Below, one piece after another: positions 56,974-64,000 of a stretch of DNA of 64,000 bases. The first letter of the stretch is position 1. The number at the start of each line of letters is the position of its first letter. The stretch spans positions 77,083-141,082 of the forward strand of contig NZ_JAVXZY010000014.1 of NCBI RefSeq assembly GCF_032337115.1, read 5' to 3'. The position numbers were made by a program, and so were the translations under genes. Below the pieces are notes generated by a model. The model was not told the origin of the DNA. It saw only the letters and a program-made list of their open reading frames with translations, and ran no database searches. Source of the stretch: Roseateles_C aquae (GTDB taxonomy: Bacteria; Pseudomonadota; Gammaproteobacteria; Burkholderiales; Burkholderiaceae_C).

Positions 56974-58890
56974 TCAGCCGGGCATCGGCGTGTGGTCCTT
57001 GCAGGGCGGCTTGCCAAAGGCGTCGATGACGCTGGCAATGCCGGTCGGGTCGATCGCCGTGATGATGATGATGTCGAGGTCCTTGATCAGGTCGGCGATG
57101 TAGAACAGCAGCTGCCGCGCCGCCCACTCCCGGGCAATATGCCTGTAGTCGGCCGAGTCGCGCGGGTACTTGCGGGCGATCTGCGCCTCGATGTCGACGC
57201 TCGAAATGGTCGCCAGATTCTTCTCGGACAGCTTCAGGAAGTTGTTGATGTCGTTCGCCAGGATCACCATGGCCTGTGCCAGCTCATCGGCTGTCCTGGC
57301 GGCCTCGACGCCCTTCTTGGCGGCCTGCATCGCGATCTTGGCCTCGCCGACTTCGCCCGCCGTGGCGATGGAGGCAAACATCAGCGCCGAGCTAACGACC
57401 ATATTGGCGATGGTGCTGGCACATTGATTGGCGTTGCTGGCGCAGGCCGCGGGCCCGCAATCGACGACGCCTGCGGCGCAGCGTTGGTTGCAGCTGGTGA
57501 CGTTGCACTGGTAGCCGTCGCGCGGCTTGAGGTAGCACAGGCCGGCCTGCATCACGCGATTGGAGTTGCAGGAATTCGCCGCGCTGCCCGCGCCATTGCC
57601 ATAGGAGGCCTTGGTCAGCCAGCACACGCCGCCCACACCGGTGTAGCCGTCGCGGCAACTGTCCGGGGCCGTGGCCACGCAAACGCCGCCAATCTTTGCG
57701 GTGCAATGCCAGCCGGGCGTGTAGGACAGCGACTGGTCGCTCCAGCACACCGGGCCGACCGGATGGAAGCCGCTGCGGCAATTGCTGTAGCACAGCGCAC
57801 CATCCTTGTACTGGCCGTCGGCACAGCCGGGCAGGATGCCGGCGCCGCGGTCGTAGGCGGCGGTCTTGTAGCAGAACGGCGTGCTGGTGATCGAGGTTTC
57901 GCCCTGTATCCAGTTGACGATGGTATTGACCTGGCCGGCGCTCAAGCTCTGGCCCGGCACATAGGTGCTGGGCTTGTCGGGCAGGCCCTGTGGCCAGTTG
58001 CTCGCCACGATGCCGCTGGTGCTCCAGTACTGGGCCAAATTGCCGGCATCGCAGGGCTCCAGCTCGACGCCGGTCTTGGTCTGGGCCAGGCACAGGCCGC
58101 TGCTGAGCGACACGATGCTCGAGCCGCTGCCCCGCTTCCACTGCTGATTGGTGGCGGGCGGCACCCCTGTGTCGCCGCAAGAGCCCAGGCCCACCGCCGC
58201 ACCAGCGCCCCCCGAAGGCGTGAGGCAATAACCGTTCAAGACGATGGCGCCCTGGTTGGTGAAGCGGAAGTATTCGCTCTTGACCGCCCCCGCACAGGCC
58301 GCCACGCTCAGCTTGCTGGCTGACAGCGGGGATGTGAAGTCGGTCTGCTGCAGGCAGCTGCGCGTGCTGTTCCTGACTTGCGTTTTGCTGGGGTCAGCCA
58401 ACTCGACGGGCGAGGGGTTGGACAAGGTCCACTTCTGGTTGTCGGCCGTGGCCGAACACAGGGCGAGTTCAGCGCTCAGCACGCCCGGGTTCCCGGTACC
58501 GGGGCCTGGCTTCACATAACCCACCAACTGCCAGGACAGGCACATCGCCGATACCGCTCGGCTCTGGCTGAGCTGAATGCGGTCGCCGCCGGGGCGGCTC
58601 CAATAGGTGCTGGCATTGCCGGTGGCCAGTGCGCCGCTGAGGCTGACGGTCTTTCTCGCAAACAGATTGCCCTGCAGATAGCGCTTGGGATCGCTGCCGG
58701 CCAGATAGACCGAGCCGTCCGCAGCGAAGCCGAAGCGCTGCTCCGCCCCGCCGCAGTTGCTGAGCTGGCCGCTGCTGTCCAGGCATTTGCCGTTGCTGCC
58801 GACGAGGTTGTAGGAGACATCGGCGGCCTGCGCCGGCACGAGGGCCGTTGCTGCGAGCACCGAGAGGAGGAGCTGAGTAAGGCATGTCAT
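56974..58890 (-). CDS. Secreted ricin-lectin, Cys-rich protein with helical C-terminus (putative toxin)
   Basis: 638 residues. Signal peptide MTCLTQLLLSVLAATALVPAQA. Residues ~25-300 hold ricin B beta-trefoil repeats (GKCLDSSGQLSNC, QKWTL, GYCLTPSG, QQWKRGS, GLCLAQTKT, QYW). Residues ~335-490 are a Cys-rich domain (GCADGQYKDGALCYSNC, GFHPVGPVCWS, DGYTGVGGVCW). The last ~150 residues are helical with hydrophobic stretches (MVVSSALMFASIATAGEVGEA; LIKDLDIIIITAIDPTGIASVI). I count 28 cysteines after the signal peptide. It overlaps the DsbA-type gene upstream by four bases. Lectin plus amphipathic C-terminus suggests a carbohydrate-binding, membrane-acting effector, but no known toxin family was identified. 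Confidence 0.7.
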   Translation of the reverse strand: MTCLTQLLLSVLAATALVPAQAADVSYNLVGSNGKCLDSSGQLSNCGGAEQRFGFAADGSVYLAGSDPKRYLQGNLFARKTVSLSGALATGNASTYWSRPGGDRIQLSQSRAVSAMCLSWQLVGYVKPGPGTGNPGVLSAELALCSATADNQKWTLSNPSPVELADPSKTQVRNSTRSCLQQTDFTSPLSASKLSVAACAGAVKSEYFRFTNQGAIVLNGYCLTPSGGAGAAVGLGSCGDTGVPPATNQQWKRGSGSSIVSLSSGLCLAQTKTGVELEPCDAGNLAQYWSTSGIVASNWPQGLPDKPSTYVPGQSLSAGQVNTIVNWIQGETSITSTPFCYKTAAYDRGAGILPGCADGQYKDGALCYSNCRSGFHPVGPVCWSDQSLSYTPGWHCTAKIGGVCVATAPDSCRDGYTGVGGVCWLTKASYGNGAGSAANSCNSNRVMQAGLCYLKPRDGYQCNVTSCNQRCAAGVVDCGPAACASNANQCASTIANMVVSSALMFASIATAGEVGEAKIAMQAAKKGVEAARTADELAQAMVILANDINNFLKLSEKNLATISSVDIEAQIARKYPRDSADYRHIAREWAARQLLFYIADLIKDLDIIIITAIDPTGIASVIDAFGKPPCKDHTPMPG

Positions 58891-59837
58891 GGCGATGACT
58901 CCGTTGAAAGCGCTGCGTTGAGGGGGGCGCCAGATCTGTCGCTTCGCGCCAGGCCCCCCAAGGGTGACGAGGAAGCGCGGGAGCCGCCCGTCGTTGCTGC
59001 GTGAGCGGCCGGTGTGGGCCTGCGGGCGGCCGCAGCTGCTGCCGCCGCCGCCGTCCTTGCACGCCGCGCCGCCGCGATCGCTGCGGCGAGTTCCTCGGTG
59101 CCGACGGCACCCCGGAACATCACGTCGCCGACGATGAGGGCCGGCGTGCCCTGGATGCCCAAACGCTCGGACAGCACGCGCACTTCGCCGAGCTGGCGGT
59201 TCACCGCCACCACATCCACGGGCTGCAGACCGAACTGGCGGCTGATGGCCTGCAGGCTGGCGGCGTCGATGGCATTGGCGCTCAGCAAGGCCTTGTGCAG
59301 CTGCTGCGCCGCGGCGCCCTGGCCCGCAGACAAGGCCAGCTGCGCCGCCGCAATCGACTCCGGCCCCAGAATGGGCAGGTGCTTGACCAGCACGCGCAGC
59401 TGGCTATCGCGCTGAATCAGCGTCTCGATGGCGGGGGCGAGCCGCTTGCAATAGCCGCAGTGGTAGTCGATGAACTCGACCAGGGTCACGTCGCCGAGCG
59501 GATTGCCCAGCACCGTTGCGTCGCTGCTGTCGTAGAGGGCCTTTGCGGCAGCGGCGAGCGCCAGACCTTGCTGGCGCGTTTGAGCCGCCTGCTCGCGGCG
59601 CTGCAACTCATCCAGCGCCTCGCGAACCAGCTCGGGCCGGCGCTGCAGCAGCTGAATGACGAGCTGTTCGATGCTCGGCGGCGCCGGCGCCGGCGCCCCG
59701 CTCGCTGCGCTGGCCGGGCCTGGCAAGCCGACGCTCACAGCGGCGAGTAGCGCGCTGCTCAGGCCGAGGCTTGCGGGGCAGAGGCGCGCCAGGAGGGGGC
59801 GGGCGCGGTGGCGGGCCGTCAATGGATGCGAGGGCAT
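58887..59837 (-). CDS. DsbA/Com1-type thiol-disulfide oxidoreductase
   Basis: 316 residues from the ATG at 59837, with AAGGAGG five bases upstream. Signal peptide (LGLSSALLAAVSVGLPGPASA), an N-terminal helical segment (PSIEQLVIQLLQRRPELVREAL) of the ScsC/Com1 type, and a thioredoxin fold with active site CGYC (FIDYHCGYCKRLAP) and cis-Pro loop GTPALIVG. A long Ala-rich tail follows. Forms or rearranges disulfides in the periplasm. Its stop overlaps the start of the 28-Cys lectin gene (ATGA), so the two are co-translated. Confidence 0.88.
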   Translation of the reverse strand: MPSHPLTARHRARPLLARLCPASLGLSSALLAAVSVGLPGPASAASGAPAPAPPSIEQLVIQLLQRRPELVREALDELQRREQAAQTRQQGLALAAAAKALYDSSDATVLGNPLGDVTLVEFIDYHCGYCKRLAPAIETLIQRDSQLRVLVKHLPILGPESIAAAQLALSAGQGAAAQQLHKALLSANAIDAASLQAISRQFGLQPVDVVAVNRQLGEVRVLSERLGIQGTPALIVGDVMFRGAVGTEELAAAIAAARRARTAAAAAAAAARRPTPAAHAATTGGSRASSSPLGGLARSDRSGAPLNAALSTESSP

Positions 59838-59907
59838 GAGGGCCTCCTTGATGGCAAGTGGGGGCTGCGCCGAGCTGGTGGCCGAGTCGGTGGCCAAGCT
59901 GCGCGCT

Positions 59908-62900
59908 TCATGACGTTTCGGCCGAGTTCTTGCGCCGGCGCCAGGCCAGCAGGCCGATGCCGGCCAGCATCAGCGCATAGCTGTGCGGCTCGGGCACGGC
60001 GGTCACGCGGATCTCGCCATGGGTGTAGAGCTGGCTGTAGTCCAGCTGGGTGCCGGCGGCGTGCATGAAGCCCGTGGCGTCGATGCTCTTGAAGCTGCCG
60101 CTGGCCGAACCCCAATCGAGCAGATCAAAGCTCTGGCCGGCCTGCGCGACAAAGCCGTTCCAGGAGGTGAGGACGAGCGTGCCGCCCAGCTTCAGCTTGC
60201 CACCCACCACCAGCTTGTCAAAGCTGCTGTCCAGCAATGGCGCCCCGGCAGCGCAGCTCAGGGCCGTGCACGGGTCAACGCCGCCGATCTCCGCGAAATA
60301 CTTGTTGCTGGAGGCGAAGGTGACCGAGCCCTGGATATAGCCATAGCCGGGCGAGTTGCCAATGCTCAGGCCGCCCTCGTAGTACATCTTGCCGTCGCCG
60401 TTGACGTCCGCCCCGTTGCGCTGCTTCACCGCCGCCGCAAAGGTGGCCACCGAGCCCTCGGAGACGCGCAGTTCGGCGCCGTTCTTCACCTCCACGGTGC
60501 CGTAGAAGGTGGTGTTGCTATTGCCCGAAAGAATGATCTGGCTGTCGGCGTTGGCGACCACGTCTGCGTACACGGCCGACACACCGCCACTCAGCAGCAC
60601 CAGGCCGCTGTTGCTGAGCGCGCCGCTGCGCAGATCACCGTAGCCGCTGATCACCGCCCCAGCCTGGTTGATCAGGGCCCGGCCGTTGTTGTCGAAGGTG
60701 CCGCCGGCGAGCTGGATCTTGCCGGTGTTCGGCTGCAGGCCTTGGGTGAGGAGCAGGGTCGCGTCGCGGCCCACGGTCAGCGTGCCGCTGTTGCCCACCG
60801 AAGCGGCCAGCGTCAAGGTGCCGCCCTTGGCGCTGATCATGCCCTGGTTGTTGATCGTATTGCCGATCTGGCCCAGGCCCTCGATGCGGCCGCTGTTGGC
60901 GATGGTCCCGCCACTCAGGGTGGCGATCGCAGAGGTCAGCTGGATCTGGCCGCCGTTGCTAAAGCCCTTGTCGATGCTGAGCTTGCCGCCATCGACGATC
61001 ACGGTACCCTGGTTGGCAAACTTGGCACTGATGGTGCCGTTGCCGCTGATGCTGCCATTGGCCCCATTGCTCAGGGTGCTGTTGGCATCAAAGGCCGCGA
61101 TGCTGGCTCCCGCCAAGGTCATCGAGCCCTGGTTGTTCAAGTTGCTGGAATTCAGTTGCAGAACGCCGCCCTTGCCCAGGGTCCAAACGCCGCTATTGGT
61201 GTTGCTGGCTGAATTGGCCAGCTCCACATAGTCGCCCTGGTCAAACCGGCCGCCGTTGTTGAAGCCGCCCTGACCCAGGTTGGCGCGGAGATAGCCCGAG
61301 CCGCTCATGGTGCCGGCGTTGACCAGGCTGCCGTTGACCGAGCCGCCATCCATCACCAGGCGCCCGTTGTTCTGGATGTTGGTGGCCGTCAGGCTGCTGG
61401 AGCGGCCCACGGTGGCGGAACCATTCGCATCGGTGAGGAAGCCATTGGCCTGCAGCACGCCGCCGGCGAAGCTGAGGCTGTCGCCCGCGCCCACACGGAT
61501 TTGTGCGTCACCCTTGAGGATCTGGCCGGCGCTGAGCACCATGTCATGGCCCAGAAAGTCGCCGGTGGCGTAGTTCGCCTTGAAATTCAGCGTGCCGGAG
61601 TCCCAGTTGAGCGTCCCGGACAGCTTGCCGGTCGTCATCCTCAAGGTGCCGCCCTGCAGATTAACGACGCCCGACGATCCGATCACCAGTTGCCCGACAT
61701 CCAGCGTGCCGTCACCCAGAATATCCACCCGGCCGGCGCCGGCCGAGCCCACGCTGAGGGCGTTGGCCACGCTCAAGAGCGCGCCGCTGCCGCCCACCGA
61801 GGCCGCAAAGCTGGCGTCGCCCGCCTGCCCGAGGGTCATCCAGTTCGACACCTGAAACTGGGCACCGCTGGCCACGTTCAAAAGGCCGGCCCTGGCGTTG
61901 ACGACCTGCGCCTTCAAGGTCGACCCGACGCCGCTGACCTCAAGCACGCCAACGCCGCCGTTTCCGTTGTCCCCGATAAAGAGGTTGGGCGTTTCAGCCG
62001 CGGCACCATTGCTGACCTGCATCAGTCCGTTGCCGCGGATGCCCAGATAGAAGCCGGTGAGGGCCTTGAACAGCGTGCCCGTGTCCTTGACCGTGACGCT
62101 GGAGTTCACATTGGGTACGAAGCCGGGGCCCATATTGCCGGTGGCGGTGAACTTGCCGCCGCCCGAGACGATCACATCGCTGTTGTTGTAGGTCGCGTCA
62201 ACCACGTTGAAGCTGGAACCGGCGCCGTCCACCGTCAGCTTGGCGGTCCCGCTCTTGCCCATCACCAGGCTCTTGCTGGTGGCGCTGGCGCCAGCGTCGA
62301 TCAGCAGGGTGCCGCTGCCCACATCGCCCAGGTTCAGGTCGGTGCCGACGCTGAAGCTGCTGCCCACGCCGTGCACATTGATGATGCCGCTGCTGGTCGG
62401 GGAGACGCCGCCGACGGTGACAGCGGCAGCGGTGCTGTGGCTGCTGCCGGAATTGATCGTCAGGGTGACGGGCGAACCGGGGACGTAGCCGACGGCGGTG
62501 GCGCCGAGTTGCTTGTAGGCGACCTTGTTGGACAGGGTCAGATCATGCTGCTGGTCCATGCCACCGGTGATGCTCATACCGGCCGTGCCGCCGTCCCAGG
62601 TCTGGTTGGCGCTGATGACGAAGCCAGCCGTCAAGCCCCAATCGAGCAGCTGCACATTGCTGCTCTTGTTGACGATGCCATTGGTGAGCCCGATGTTGTT
62701 GCCCACACCCTGCAGCGTGTAGGCACTCGCACCGGCCTCGAAGGAAAGCTGGTTGTAGATCCGGTAGCCCAGATCGTTCGTGACCGTCGTGTAGCTGGAG
62801 CTGCCGAAGTGCAGGGTGTCGCCCGGCGCAGGCTGGGCGTTTTGGTTCCAGTTCGCGCCGATGCTCATGCGGCCGGTGAGGCTGTCGCTGCCGTTGGTCT

Positions 62901-63036
62901 TGCCTCCCTTCCAGCTCAAATCAGCGGCATCGGCGAGGCCGGCGCTGCACAGCACGGCGATGGCCAGGCACAGCGGCCGCAGCGGCGAGCGCGGCCCGGT
63001 GGGTTGACGATGTGGCGACGCAGATGGCTTGTTCAT
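59908..63036 (-). CDS. PEP-CTERM surface protein with beta-helix (autotransporter-like) repeats
   Basis: 1042 residues from the ATG at 63036, which has an AGGGAG site. Signal peptide (LRPLCLAIAVLCSAGLADA). The long middle consists of Gly/Asn/Ser-rich repeats (ALSVGSAGAGRVDILGDGTLDVGQL; GTIANSGRIEGLGQIGNTI) typical of parallel beta-helix passengers. The C-terminus VPEPHSYALMLAGIGLLAWRRRK is a PEP-CTERM sorting signal, cleaved by an exosortase encoded elsewhere. Probably an exported, extracellular-matrix or surface protein. It lies 70 bp upstream of the DsbA gene on the same strand, so all three genes may form one operon. Confidence 0.85.
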   Translation of the reverse strand: MNKPSASPHRQPTGPRSPLRPLCLAIAVLCSAGLADAADLSWKGGKTNGSDSLTGRMSIGANWNQNAQPAPGDTLHFGSSSYTTVTNDLGYRIYNQLSFEAGASAYTLQGVGNNIGLTNGIVNKSSNVQLLDWGLTAGFVISANQTWDGGTAGMSITGGMDQQHDLTLSNKVAYKQLGATAVGYVPGSPVTLTINSGSSHSTAAAVTVGGVSPTSSGIINVHGVGSSFSVGTDLNLGDVGSGTLLIDAGASATSKSLVMGKSGTAKLTVDGAGSSFNVVDATYNNSDVIVSGGGKFTATGNMGPGFVPNVNSSVTVKDTGTLFKALTGFYLGIRGNGLMQVSNGAAAETPNLFIGDNGNGGVGVLEVSGVGSTLKAQVVNARAGLLNVASGAQFQVSNWMTLGQAGDASFAASVGGSGALLSVANALSVGSAGAGRVDILGDGTLDVGQLVIGSSGVVNLQGGTLRMTTGKLSGTLNWDSGTLNFKANYATGDFLGHDMVLSAGQILKGDAQIRVGAGDSLSFAGGVLQANGFLTDANGSATVGRSSSLTATNIQNNGRLVMDGGSVNGSLVNAGTMSGSGYLRANLGQGGFNNGGRFDQGDYVELANSASNTNSGVWTLGKGGVLQLNSSNLNNQGSMTLAGASIAAFDANSTLSNGANGSISGNGTISAKFANQGTVIVDGGKLSIDKGFSNGGQIQLTSAIATLSGGTIANSGRIEGLGQIGNTINNQGMISAKGGTLTLAASVGNSGTLTVGRDATLLLTQGLQPNTGKIQLAGGTFDNNGRALINQAGAVISGYGDLRSGALSNSGLVLLSGGVSAVYADVVANADSQIILSGNSNTTFYGTVEVKNGAELRVSEGSVATFAAAVKQRNGADVNGDGKMYYEGGLSIGNSPGYGYIQGSVTFASSNKYFAEIGGVDPCTALSCAAGAPLLDSSFDKLVVGGKLKLGGTLVLTSWNGFVAQAGQSFDLLDWGSASGSFKSIDATGFMHAAGTQLDYSQLYTHGEIRVTAVPEPHSYALMLAGIGLLAWRRRKNSAETS

Positions 63037-63485
63037 GTTGACTCCCTGGATAGAAACGACTGGATGAGCGGGCGGCGTGCGGCTTCTTGGGGCATGGACG
63101 CCATGCGGTGTTGAAGGCGTTGGGGCTGAGGGCCTGGCGCAGTGCAGCCTTGCGGAGGCTGCTCGTCCCTGGGCGTGGGCATGCACTCGACAAATCCGCT
63201 TTCTTCAATGAGCGCGAGTATTTGTTGCCGCTTCTGCATGCACAATCCGCCCTTGGCCCCGGGACCTGGTCTCGGGCCCTGCCTGCTGACGCTCGCGCCA
63301 AGCCGCTCTCGATGCCGCCGCCACTGCTGCCTGATGTGCCCGGTTTCGCTGGCTTTGCCGGGCGTAGTGGGAGGCGGCGCGGGCGCGGCAGCGGCTCAGG
63401 CGCAGCGTGTGGCGAGCAGCTGACTCCGGTCTATGCGATCCGATCCCCCCCTGACTGAGGGGCCAGCCCATATAGCGTTAGCGAC
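63037..63485. other. Divergent intergenic region between PEP-CTERM gene and interrupted membrane gene
   Basis: 449 bp. No convincing gene: the open frames here are short and lack ribosome-binding sites. A local AT-richer patch (63180-63240) could hold the promoter of the PEP-CTERM gene; I cannot define -35/-10 elements. Confidence 0.4.
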
Positions 63486-63880
63486 ATGCCCGCACAAGAC
63501 CTCGCTGCGCCCGGTGCTGCCACTGCTGCTGCTGCGTCCATTCAGCGTGACGCGCTGGTGGTGGCCGATCTGGCCCGACACCTGAAACGCAGCGAGCCCT
63601 TGCGCCTGCTTGGCCATGTCGGTGTGGCGTTGGCGGTGCTGGTGCTGATGCGGGACTCGGCGCCGCCGGGCTGGCTCGCACTCTGGGCGCTGCTGTTGCT
63701 GAGCCACGCGGCCTTCAATGGCTGGGCAGCCTGGCGCGTCTGGTCGCGCCCGACCCGCACCGAGAACGCCCCGCGGCGCTTGCGTGCGGTGCTGCGCATG
63801 GAGGCGGTCAATGGCCTGCTCTGGATGGCGGCCGAGCTGATCATCCTGCCGAGCAGCGACTACACCCACCGCGGCCTCTT
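63486..63880 (+). pseudogene. Membrane-protein gene interrupted by an IS30-family element
   Basis: The frame starts at the ATG at 63486 and runs through about 130 residues with three or four membrane segments (LGHVGVALAVLVLMRDSAPPGWLALWALLLLSHAAF; VNGLLWMAAELIILPSSDYTHRG). It then enters IS sequence near 63877-63880, where a chimeric tail ends at 63941. The N-terminal layout (short cytoplasmic part, membrane segments) resembles sensor kinases or diguanylate cyclases, but the output domain is absent from the window. Either the remainder lies beyond the IS element or the gene is lost. Confidence 0.6.
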
Positions 63881-64000
63881 GAAGTCAACTTTGAAGTGCA
63901 ACACCGCTAGTACCGAGAGAAGGCCTCCCTCGGTGTCCTGAAGCCCAGCCGCTCACGTGGCCGGTCGTTGAGTTCAGCTGCGATGTGGTCGCAGTCGTTC
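63877..64000. mobile_element. IS30-family insertion sequence, one end
   Basis: The interrupted gene ends at TTGAAGTCAACTTTGAAGTGCAACACC, which looks like a terminal inverted repeat of an IS30-type element. Transposase coding follows inward on the minus strand. The other end is outside the window. The exact left boundary is not certain. Confidence 0.7.
63907..64000 (-). CDS. IS30 family transposase, C-terminal fragment (truncated by window)
   Basis: Reading the minus strand from the window edge gives NDCDHIAAELNDRPRERLGF, then RTPREAFSRY and a TAG stop at 63907. The N-x-RPRxRLGxxTPxEAF pattern is the conserved C-terminus of IS30 transposases. Only about 30 residues are visible. Confidence 0.8.
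   Translation of the reverse strand, partial: NDCDHIAAELNDRPRERLGFRTPREAFSRY

Noticed and set aside
63033..63245. Short minus frame (70 codons) overlapping the PEP-CTERM start region
   Set aside because: No Shine-Dalgarno sequence and no family; it may be leader sequence of the PEP-CTERM gene.

Overview
The window is a GC-rich betaproteobacterial chromosome segment, most likely Burkholderiales of the Roseateles/Pelomonas/Rubrivivax type. This is judged from protein style, the conserved rpmH-rnpA-yidD-yidC-mnmE and dnaA-dnaN-gyrB blocks, a PEP-CTERM surface protein and the composition. It spans the probable chromosomal origin, about 51.5-52.3 kb. No tRNA, rRNA or CRISPR array was seen.

Layout. 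0-2 kb: 3' end of a Pat-like CoA-ligase/GNAT protein. 2-7 kb (minus strand): phosphonate import operon phnC-phnD-phnE with a PhnZ-like HD oxygenase, followed by yggL and a MAPEG protein. 7-13 kb: two lipoproteins, a large hybrid histidine kinase and its coupled HD-GYP response regulator. 13-19 kb: an orphan binding protein, then a three-gene 2-oxoacid oxidoreductase operon (FAD/Fe-S subunit, alpha, beta). 19-25 kb: M13 peptidase, orphan amino-acid-type binding protein, beta-lactamase-fold hydrolase, Lrp/AsnC regulator. 25-31 kb: a radical SAM gene with an unknown 136-residue partner; divergently, a 64-residue secreted peptide behind a sigma54-like promoter with two upstream palindromes; a lipoprotein with a HEETH motif and Ig-like domains; and a membrane-bound AraC regulator. 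31.8-34 kb: eutBC.

34.5-45.7 kb is an accessory defence operon of seven tightly packed minus-strand genes: hsdR, hsdM, a DUF1016/YhcG-type nuclease gene, hsdS, a PtuA-like ATPase, a PtuB-like HNH nuclease and a NucS/DUF5655-like nuclease. A type I restriction-modification set therefore appears to be wired into one transcript with a Septu-like pair and two further nuclease-fold proteins.

45.8-57 kb is the origin neighbourhood: gyrB, dnaN and dnaA on minus; rpmH, rnpA, yidD, yidC and mnmE on plus. Between dnaA and rpmH lie DnaA boxes, a sigma70 promoter for rpmH, and a 270-bp nested inverted repeat that can fold into a three-way junction with two long arms. Two copies of an intergenic repeat flank the dnaA-yidC block in the same orientation.

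57-63 kb (minus): a PEP-CTERM beta-helix surface protein, a DsbA-type oxidoreductase and, translationally coupled to it, a secreted ricin-lectin protein with 28 cysteines. The pair looks like an exported disulfide-rich effector with its own folding catalyst. At the right edge an IS30-family element interrupts a membrane-protein gene.

All calls come from reading sequence and translations. No database search or folding program was run.
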